Of a stretch of DNA of 64,000 bases, positions 51,242-64,000 are shown one piece after another. Every line of letters starts with the position of its first letter. Within the stretch, counting starts at the first letter, position 1. This DNA is from RHKX01 sp963820055 (GTDB lineage Bacteria > Actinomycetota > Thermoleophilia > Solirubrobacterales > 70-9). The position numbers and the translations under genes were made by a program. The stretch is from positions 248,001 through 312,000 of the forward strand of contig CAWFYJ010000004.1 of the NCBI GenBank assembly GCA_963820055.1, given 5' to 3'. Below the pieces are notes generated by a model. That model made no database searches and was not told where the DNA came from. It worked only from the letters and a program-made list of their open reading frames with translations.

Positions 51242-53186
51242 GTGAAGCGGCCGGGCTGGCTCGGCGGCAAGGGCGACGCCGAGGACGAGCCGGACGCCGA
51301 GGACGGCACCGGTGCGGACTCCGGCGCCGAGCCGAGCGACGACGAGCGATCGGGCACCGCCGCCGAGCGGTCGGCGCGCCGGATCGCAGCTCGCCGCGAG
51401 CGGGCCGGGTCGCCCGACGTGCGCCGCAGCCTCGCCGACCGCGTCGGCCGGGCGAGCGGCGGCGCGAAGCCGAAGGCTGACGAGGCCGAGAGGGACGACG
51501 CGGAGGAGCCGGACGAGAAGCCGGAGCCGAAGGAAGCCGCGAAGCCGAAGCCCAAGGCCGAGAAGAAGCCGGAGCCCGACGCCGACGCCGAATCGGAAGC
51601 GGATGCGAAGTCGATGTCGAAGTCCGACCCGAAGGTGAAGGCGAAGCCCGGCGGGAAGTCGAAGCCCGGCGGGAAGTCGCCGGCCAAGGAGCTGAACCGG
51701 CCGCGCCGCCAGCACGGCGGCGAGGGACGCGAGGGCAAGACGACCGCCGGGAAGGACGCCCGCGCCGGACGCCGGGGCGAGAAGGATGCGAAGCGCACCG
51801 GCGACGACCGGCGAGCGGCACGCCGACGCCGCGACGCCGACAAGCCCTCGGCCGGCGCCCGGGCGAAGACGGCCGGCGCCGGCTTCGCGAAGGCGCTGAA
51901 GCGGGGCGGCTCCGAGACCCGCAAGTGGGCGGCGGCGAACGGCCCGAAGGCGGGGCGCGCGATCCTCGCCGCCCTCGGCGCCGTCTTCGCGATCTTCTTC
52001 GAGGTGATCGGGTTCGTCCTCAACGTCCTGATCGGAATCTGGCGATTCGTCTCCGGCCCCGTCACCGCGGTCCTCCGCGTCCTCGACCGCGCCGTGCGGG
52101 CGGCCTCGCGCGCCCTGACCCCGGTCCGGGCGCTGGCGCTCGTCGTCGCCGGCGCGGCGATCCTCCTCGCCCTCTCCCAGTACGCCGACTACCGGACGAT
52201 CTCGATCGGCAACGACGCCTACTCGGGAGTCCAGACGCTCGCCCCGGCGCCCGAGACCGGACGGCTTCAGACCGGCGACGCCCACTCCTACGTCTTCGTC
52301 CCGGTCGCCATTGCCTGCCTGCTGCTTCTCGGCGCCGCCGTGTTCGGCGGGCGCTGGCGCCTCTGCCGGCTGATCGCGCTCGCCGGGGCCGCCGCGATCG
52401 TGGTCGCGATCGTCGTCGACCGGCCCGAGGGACTCGACCCCGGCGACGCGGCGGTCTCCTTCGAGGGCGTCAAGGCGACCCTGATCGGCGGCTTCTACGC
52501 GCAGATCGCGGCGGGCGCGCTGCTGATCGGCTCCTCCTCCCTGCTCGCCCGCGAGCTCCGGCTCGCCGGATCGACGAAGCGGGCCGGCGAACCACGCCGC
52601 CGCCGCTCCGCGAACGCGGAAGCTCCGCGGGCAGGCGCCGGACGCCCGGGGGGCGCGCGCATGAGGGCGCTCTCGAGCCGAACTGGTCCTGCCGCTGACG
52701 ATCGTCCTCGCGGCCCTCCTGCTCGGCATCTCCGAGTTCATGACGACCTTCGAGTTCACGCCTCCGGGCGGCGACCCGCTCTCCGACCAGCTCGCCGCCG
52801 ACCGGCACGGTTACGCGATGCTGCTGCTCGCGATCTTCGCCGTCGTCTCGCTGACGATCGCCGTCGCGACCGGCCAGCGCGCCGCGGCCTGGGCCACCGC
52901 CGGCTTCGGCATCGCCGCCCTCGCCCTCTTCCTGGTCGTCGACCTCCCCGATGTCAACAAGCTGGGAGACATCGAGGTGATGGACCTCGGCCTCGCGACC
53001 GCCGAGGCCGTCCCCCAGCCCGGCTTCTGGCTCGAGGCGGGCGCGAGCATCGTCCTCGGCCTCGCCTCGATCGCCTACGCGACCCAGGGCACCGAGCAGC
53101 GCCAGGCCCCGCGCCGCCTGTTCGAATCGCGCCGCGACCGCCGCGCGCGCAACCGCCCCAGCAGGCCGGTCGACGGCAAGACCTGA
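51242..53186 (+). CDS. Large membrane protein with charged N-terminus and two 4-TM modules; one +1 frameshift
   Basis: Function not recognised. From GTG 51242 about 235 residues are charged and disordered (KPEPKEAAKPKPKAEKKPEP, KPGGKSKPGGKS, RRAARRRRDADKPS). A first membrane segment (FAIFFEVIGFVLNVLIGIW) follows, then four helices ending ALLIGSSSLLA. After a charged linker the frame breaks at 52678-52679 (AGCC-GAA). With one base removed, the protein continues MRALSSELVLPLTIVLAALL into four more helices ending IVLGLASIAYA, total 647 aa. The two 4-helix modules look homologous: both have a hydrophilic loop after helix 1 and VVDRPEG/VVDLPDV before the last helix. If a second indel lies in the G-run near 52649, these could instead be two genes joined by ATGA at 52661. 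Confidence 0.65.
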
Positions 53187-53217
53187 GGACGGCGGCGCGG
53201 CGCTCGCGGCGGGCGAT

Positions 53218-53232
53218 TGGGCAGTGAGGGGG
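53218..53232 (+). repeat. Intergenic motif TTGGCAGTGAGGGGG, copy 2
   Basis: Exact common form, 32 bases after the stop of the membrane-protein gene, between convergent genes. Confidence 0.6.
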
Positions 53233-53253
53233 TCGCGGGCGGGCGCGAATCGG

Positions 53254-53330
53254 CGAGGCTGAGAGCCGCCGGATCAAGGACGCAGGAGCCGCCAGCTCAC
53301 TGACGAGGCTGAGCGGCGTCGGATCAAGGA
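53254..53330. repeat. Direct repeat pair, 27 bp, 50-bp period
   Basis: CGAGGCTGAG-N7-GGATCAAGGA occurs at 53254-53280 and 53304-53330 with 24 of 27 bases identical. The two copies lie between convergent genes and do not encode an obvious peptide. Origin unknown. Confidence 0.6.
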
Positions 53331-53342
53331 AGAGGGTCGCGA

Positions 53343-53361
53343 CGCGGCCGTTTGGGCCGCG
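53343..53361 (-). terminator. Hairpin downstream of rpsG
   Basis: Perfect 7-bp arms CGCGGCC/GGCCGCG around GTTTG, about 40 bases after the rpsG stop. A candidate end point for the rpsL-rpsG transcript, without a U-tract. Confidence 0.35.
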
Positions 53362-53402
53362 AGCGGCCGATGACGCCGAGCCGGCGCCGGTCAGGCCGCC
53401 AG

Positions 53403-53870
53403 TTACCAGCGGTAGTGGGCGAAGGCTTTGTTGGCCTGCGCCATGCGGTAGATGTCGTCCTTGCGCTTGAACGCGCCGCCCTGCTGGGAGGCGGCGTCCA
53501 TGATCTCGCGGGCGAGGCGCTCCGACATCGACTTCTCGTTGCGGTTGCGGGCGAAGTCGATGAGCCAGCGGACGGCGAGGGTGCGGGCGCGGCGCTGGGG
53601 GACTTCGACGGGCACCTGGTAGGTGGCGCCGCCGACGCGGCGGGAGCGGACCTCGAGGACCGGGGTGAGCTCGTTGATGGCCTCGTCGAGGACGTCGGTG
53701 GGGGTCCGGCCGGAGCGCTCGCCGACGATCGCGAGGGCGTCGTAGACGATCCGCTCGGCGGTCGACTTCTTGCCGTCGAGCATCACCTTGTTGATGACCT
53801 GCTGGACGAGGCGGCTGCGGTACTTGGCGTCGGGTGCGACGACTCGGGTGGTGGCGCGGTTGCGTCTCAT
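53403..53870 (-). CDS. rpsG: 30S ribosomal protein S7
   Basis: A 155-aa 16S-binding protein that organises the 30S head. MRRNRATTRVVAPDAKYRSR at the start, VLDEAINELTPVLEVRSRRV, GGATYQVPVEVPQRRARTLA and the terminal KAFAHYRW. Lies 10 bases after rpsL. Here fusA does not follow directly: a plus-strand membrane-protein gene intervenes. Confidence 0.98.
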   Translation of the reverse strand: MRRNRATTRVVAPDAKYRSRLVQQVINKVMLDGKKSTAERIVYDALAIVGERSGRTPTDVLDEAINELTPVLEVRSRRVGGATYQVPVEVPQRRARTLAVRWLIDFARNRNEKSMSERLAREIMDAASQQGGAFKRKDDIYRMAQANKAFAHYRW

Positions 53871-53880
53871 GAAGTCTGGT

Positions 53881-54276
53881 TCAGGAGGCCTTCACGCCGT
53901 ACTGCGAGCGCGACTGCTTGCGCTCGGAGACGCCGGAGGCATCGAGGGTGCCGCGGACGACCTTGTAGCGGACGCCGGGAAGATCCTTGACGCGGCCACC
54001 GCGGACGAGCACGACGGAGTGCTCCTGGAGGTTGTGGCCCTCGCCGGGGATGTAGGTGGTGACCTCCATCCCGTTCGTGAGCCGGACGCGAGCGACCTTG
54101 CGGAGCGCGGAGTTCGGCTTCTTGGGGGTCGCGGTGTAGACGCGCGTGCAGACGCCGCGCCGCTGCGGGGCGGCGGTACGGGCCTTGCGACCCTGTCCGG
54201 ACTTGAGTCCGGGGGTCGAGACCTTCTTGCGGGGGGTCTTGCGACCCTTGCGGATGAGTTGGTTGGTCGTCGGCAC
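53881..54276 (-). CDS. rpsL: 30S ribosomal protein S12
   Basis: A 131-aa decoding-centre protein. GTG 54276 starts VPTTNQLIRKGRKTPRKKVS, matching the conserved start. RGVCTRVYTATPKKPNSALR contains the lysine of streptomycin-sensitive S12 and VRGGRVKDLPGVRYKVVRGT the second resistance-region loop, both wild-type. No ribosome site precedes the GTG and the predicted promoter places the transcript start within a few bases, so the message may be leaderless. Confidence 0.97.
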   Translation of the reverse strand: MPTTNQLIRKGRKTPRKKVSTPGLKSGQGRKARTAAPQRRGVCTRVYTATPKKPNSALRKVARVRLTNGMEVTTYIPGEGHNLQEHSVVLVRGGRVKDLPGVRYKVVRGTLDASGVSERKQSRSQYGVKAS

Positions 54277-54284
54277 GGCGCGGA

Positions 54285-54314
54285 ATGGTAGCGGTACGAC
54301 GCGAGCCGTGGCAA
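54285..54314 (-). promoter_or_regulatory. Predicted rpsL promoter (possibly leaderless)
   Basis: Minus strand: -35 TTGCCA (54309-54314), 18-bp spacer, -10 TACCAT (54285-54290) in the context GCTACCAT. Transcription would start near 54278, only a few bases before GTG 54276. Confidence 0.5.
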
Positions 54315-54337
54315 CAGGTCCATAATCCGCCGCCCAG

Positions 54338-54836
54338 ATGAGCTCCGAAAAGCCAATTCTCGCGGTCGACGTCGACGGTGTCATCAGCCTCTTCGGCTTC
54401 GAGGAGCCGCCCGAGCGCGCCCCCTGCAAGTTCCACCTGATCGACGGGATGGCGCACTGCATCGCCTTCGAGGTCGGGGAGCGCCTGCGCCGGCTGGCTC
54501 CCAGCTACGAGATGGTCTGGGCGACCGGCTGGGAGGACCGCGCCAACGACTACCTGCTGCATCTGCTCGGAATCGAGCAGATGCCGGTGATCCGGTTCGG
54601 CCGCGACGCGAAGTTCGGCAGCGCCCACTGGAAGCTCGATCCGATCGAGGGCTACGCGGCCGGGCGCAGGCTCGCCTGGATCGACGACTCGCTCGACGAC
54701 GAGTGCCGCGCCTGGGCCCGGCGAGCGCGCCGAACCGACGCTGCTCGTCCCCACCGACCCCGCCCGCGGCCTCGAGGACGCGCAGGTCGACGTCCTCGTC
54801 GAGTGGGCCGCCGGGACCGCGAACCCACCCGGGTAA
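54338..54836 (+). CDS. HAD-superfamily protein, one +1 frameshift
   Basis: A small HAD-like protein (165 aa after removing one base). ILAVDVDGVISLFGF is the HAD motif I with the DxD pair; YEMVWATGWEDRANDYLLHL holds the motif II threonine; and KFGSAHWKLDPIEGY supplies a lysine, followed by LAWIDDSLDDECRAWA as motif IV acidic pair. It resembles the HAD domain described in Swiss-Army-Knife RNA-repair proteins; substrate unknown. The frame breaks at 54717-54719 (GGCCCGG): after removing one C the protein ends naturally as LLVPTDPARGLEDAQVDVLV and stops at TAA 54834-54836. Without correction the open frame runs on into low-complexity sequence. Divergent from rpsL. Confidence 0.75.
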
Positions 54837-54851
54837 ACTACGTAGCCGTAC

Positions 54852-55169
54852 ATGGACGTGGGGCTCGAAATGTTCATCTTCATGGGCTTGATCCTGAAGA
54901 TTCCGGTAGCTGCAGCCTGCTGGCTGATCTGGCATGCCGTTCGCGCCGAGCCCGATCCCGTCGAGGGCGCGGAGGAGGAGACCGGCGGCAACGACCACGG
55001 TCGCTTCCGCCGCCAGCCGAAGCCGAAGCGTCCCCGCGGCCCGCGTCGCGGCCCGCACGCTCCCGATTCGCTGCCGATGCCCTGCCCGGCCGAGGACGGC
55101 GATGCGCGCGTCAGCCGGCCGACCGCCATTCCCGGCCTGGCCACCGGCTCTGTCGCCGAACGCCGCTGA
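54852..55169 (+). CDS. Small single-pass membrane protein of unknown function
   Basis: A 105-aa protein with one N-terminal helix (MFIFMGLILKIPVAAACWLI) and a cytoplasmic Arg/Pro-rich tail (RFRRQPKPKRPRGPRRGPHA). I do not recognise a named family. ATG 54852 or 54870 could be used; no ribosome site is evident. TAAACT at 54834-54839, overlapping the stop of the previous gene, could act as a -10, giving a nearly leaderless message. Codon position GC bias looks coding. Confidence 0.6.
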   Translation: MDVGLEMFIFMGLILKIPVAAACWLIWHAVRAEPDPVEGAEEETGGNDHGRFRRQPKPKRPRGPRRGPHAPDSLPMPCPAEDGDARVSRPTAIPGLATGSVAERR

Positions 55170-55214
55170 GCCGGGCCGCCGCCGACCACCGGCCCCGGCG
55201 ACCGGCACCGGACG

Positions 55215-55258
55215 TTCGTGTCATTTCGCAGCCGCAGCGGCCGAGAAACGCACGAACG
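55215..55258. repeat. Inverted repeat GTTCGTG/CACGAAC downstream of rpoC
   Basis: Seven-base arms extended by TTTC/GAAA with a GC-rich loop. It lies 20 bases beyond the rpoC terminator and may add a second stop for either strand. Confidence 0.35.
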
Positions 55259-55277
55259 ACCAGCCCGGAACGAGAAA

Positions 55278-55301
55278 CGGCCGCCCGTCGTCGGGCGGCC
55301 G
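55278..55301 (-). terminator. rpoBC operon terminator
   Basis: A perfect 10-bp stem CGGCCGCCCG with a 4-base loop, followed on the minus strand by TTTCTCG. It lies 28 bases after the rpoC stop. One of the best intrinsic terminators in the window. Confidence 0.75.
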
Positions 55302-55329
55302 ATCCGGCGAGGCCTGAGTCGGGCGTGGA

Positions 55330-59415
<4,086 letters not shown>

Positions 59416-59474
59416 TTAGCGGCTCCTAGCCTTACTCGTAAATTCGTGCGTCCCGTCTACCTGCGGTCGGCGCC

Positions 59475-63002
<3,528 letters not shown>

Positions 63003-63125
63003 CTTGGGCGACTCCTCAAGAGGTCTCGGGGGTGGTCGGAATGCGCGCGACTCAACGTACGAGCAGCGAGACGAGCCGACGCGCGACCGCTAAATATAAC
63101 GCACGGCCGCGCGCAGGTGCAAATA

Positions 63126-63141
63126 GCCCGCATTTGCGGGC
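63126..63141 (-). terminator. Hairpin 2 in the rplL-rpoB spacer
   Basis: Arms GCCCGC/GCGGGC around a 4-base loop, followed on the minus strand by TATTTG. Placed 120-140 bases before rpoB, like the partial attenuator known between rplL and rpoB in enterobacteria. Confidence 0.5.
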
Positions 63142-63145
63142 CTTT

Positions 63146-63179
63146 CCGGCGCGCCGGGCCAGTACGGCCGGCGCGCCGG
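63146..63179 (-). terminator. Hairpin 1 in the rplL-rpoB spacer
   Basis: Two copies of the palindrome CCGGCGCGCCGG (63146-63157, 63168-63179) can pair as a 12-bp stem around 10 bases, or each can fold on itself. It lies 8 bases after the rplL stop and just upstream of hairpin 2, so polymerase meets two GC stems before rpoB. Confidence 0.55.
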
Positions 63180-63187
63180 GTCAGCGA

Positions 63188-63577
63188 TTACTTGAGTTCG
63201 ACCTCGCCGCCGGCCTCTTCGAGATCGGCCTTGAGCTTCTCCGCTTCCTCGCGGTCGATGCCCTCCTTGACGGGGCCCGGGGCGCTGTCGACGACCGCCT
63301 TGGCCTCCTTGAGGCCGAGCCCGGTCGCGGCGCGAACCGCCTTGATGACCTGGATCTTCTTCTCACCGGCGTTGTTGAGGATGACGTCGACGGTGCTCGA
63401 CTCCTCCTCGGCTCCACCGGCGTCGCCGCCGCCCGCGGCGGCCGGCGCGGCAGCGGCAACGGCCGCGGCCGAAACGCCGAACTCCTCCTCGAGAGCCTTG
63501 ATCCGCTCGGACAGCTCCAGGACCGAGATGCTCTTCAGCTCCTCGATCCACTTGTCGGTCGTAAGTGTGTCGGCCAT
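63188..63577 (-). CDS. rplL: 50S ribosomal protein L7/L12
   Basis: A 129-aa stalk protein that recruits translational GTPases. N-terminal dimer helix TDKWIEELKSISVLELSERI, Ala/Gly hinge AAAVAAAAPAAAGGGDAGG, C-terminal domain VDVILNNAGEKKIQVIKAVR and GLKEAKAVVDSAPGPVKEGI. Its ribosome site GGAGG lies in the end of rplJ, with no spacer between stop and start. Confidence 0.98.
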   Translation of the reverse strand: MADTLTTDKWIEELKSISVLELSERIKALEEEFGVSAAAVAAAAPAAAGGGDAGGAEEESSTVDVILNNAGEKKIQVIKAVRAATGLGLKEAKAVVDSAPGPVKEGIDREEAEKLKADLEEAGGEVELK

Positions 63578-64000
63578 TTAGTCCTCCTTCTCATCCCCGG
63601 AGTCGACGTCGGCGTCATCGCCGTCCTCCTCCGGAGTCTCATCAGTGTTGTCTTCGGAAGTCGTGTCGGCCTCGGCCTCGGCAGCGGGCTCCTCGGGAGC
63701 CTCCTCGGCGGCGGGAGCCTCGGCCTCGGCGGCGGGCTCGGCGTCGGCGGCGGGGGCATCCTCCTCGGCGGGAGCCTCGGCCTCGGCGGCCGGAGCCTCG
63801 CCGCTGACCAGGCCCTGCTCGGCGACCTGGCCGAGCTGCTGGGCGAGGCCGGCGATCAGCTGGTTCAGCGTCCGGACGAGGCCGGACAGCGGGCTCGCGG
63901 CGAGGCCGACGAGCTGGCCGCGGAGGACGTCGACGCCGGGCAGCTTGGCGATCGCGCTGAACTGGTCGGACGCGAGCGTGGCGCCGTCCATCAGCCCGCC
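63578..64000 (-). CDS. rplJ: 50S ribosomal protein L10, C-terminal part (5' end outside window)
   Basis: The frame enters from beyond the window edge (GGLMDGATLASDQFSAIAKL) and ends at TAA 63578-63580. The visible core is the C-terminal end of L10, LRGQLVGLAASPLSGLVRTL followed by NQLIAGLAQQLGQ, the helix that binds L7/L12 dimers. About 75 further residues are an acidic Ala/Glu/Pro/Asp tail (EAPAAEAEAPAEEDAPAADA) not found in typical L10 of about 165-175 aa. Upstream of rplL as usual. Confidence 0.9.
   Translation of the reverse strand, partial: GGLMDGATLASDQFSAIAKLPGVDVLRGQLVGLAASPLSGLVRTLNQLIAGLAQQLGQVAEQGLVSGEAPAAEAEAPAEEDAPAADAEPAAEAEAPAAEEAPEEPAAEAEADTTSEDNTDETPEEDGDDADVDSGDEKED

Larger units (their letters stand above)
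53187..53402. other. Convergent intergenic region with repeats
   Basis: A 216-bp gap holding intergenic motif copy 2 (53218-53232), a 27-bp direct repeat pair (53254-53280, 53304-53330) and a hairpin (53343-53361). No gene is seen. Confidence 0.6.

Noticed and set aside
51183..51245. A 20-codon TTG frame upstream of the large membrane protein (leader peptide or true N-terminus)
   Set aside because: Joining it to the main frame would need a -1 or +2 change, unlike the +1 pattern elsewhere, and there is no conservation evidence.

Overview
This 64 kb window looks like chromosomal DNA from a high-GC actinobacterium. Protein style (C+ zinc forms of S4, S14 and L36, alanine/glutamate-rich tails on ribosomal proteins, an actinobacterial-type hyp set) suggests the Thermoleophilia/Solirubrobacterales neighbourhood, but that placement is inference. 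I see no phage, insertion sequence, CRISPR array or rRNA operon. There is one tRNA.

Layout, left to right. 1-10.4 kb is mixed metabolism and redox: the 3' part of lemA, a Mn/Fe superoxide dismutase, acetoacetyl-CoA synthetase, tRNA-Pro(CGG), a receiver/thioredoxin-like/flavin reductase fusion, a membrane DsbA-like thiol protein coupled to an 88-aa protein, a 58-aa HTH-like protein behind a good promoter, a long-chain acyl-CoA synthetase and a patatin. 10.4-14.5 kb has a PBP4-type carboxypeptidase, ligA and surE. 14.5-22.0 kb is a tightly coupled [NiFe]-hydrogenase maturation operon (two hypC-like genes, hypD, hypE, hypA, hypB, a tandem SIS-domain gene, hypF) without hydrogenase structural genes in the window. 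22.1-64 kb is almost the whole bacterial translation/transcription supercluster on the minus strand: rplJL-rpoBC, rpsLG-fusA-tuf, the S10 and spc operons, secY, adk, map, rpmJ, rpsMKD, rpoA, rplQ, truA.

The supercluster is modified. A sugar ABC transporter plus GH13 glucosidase follows map by overlap. A ParB-like gene and a flavodoxin separate that cassette from rpmJ. infA is absent from its usual place. A secreted TIM-barrel-like protein sits between secY and adk. Three minus-strand promoters in front of translation genes (rpmJ, fusA, rpsL) share the -10 core GCTANCAT. Structured leaders or spacers lie before fusA, between tuf and rpsJ, and between rplL and rpoB.

Two themes deserve attention. 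First, six single-base (+1) insertions break four otherwise intact genes (three in ligA, one each in the GH13 gene, a HAD-like gene and a multi-spanning membrane protein gene). Removing one base at each site restores a full-length family match, which points to consensus sequence error more than to gene decay. Second, a 15-16 bp motif (TTGGCAGTGAGGGGG and variants) recurs only in intergenic gaps, usually near a palindrome, and flanks one 280-bp gap in inverted orientation, like a small non-coding element.
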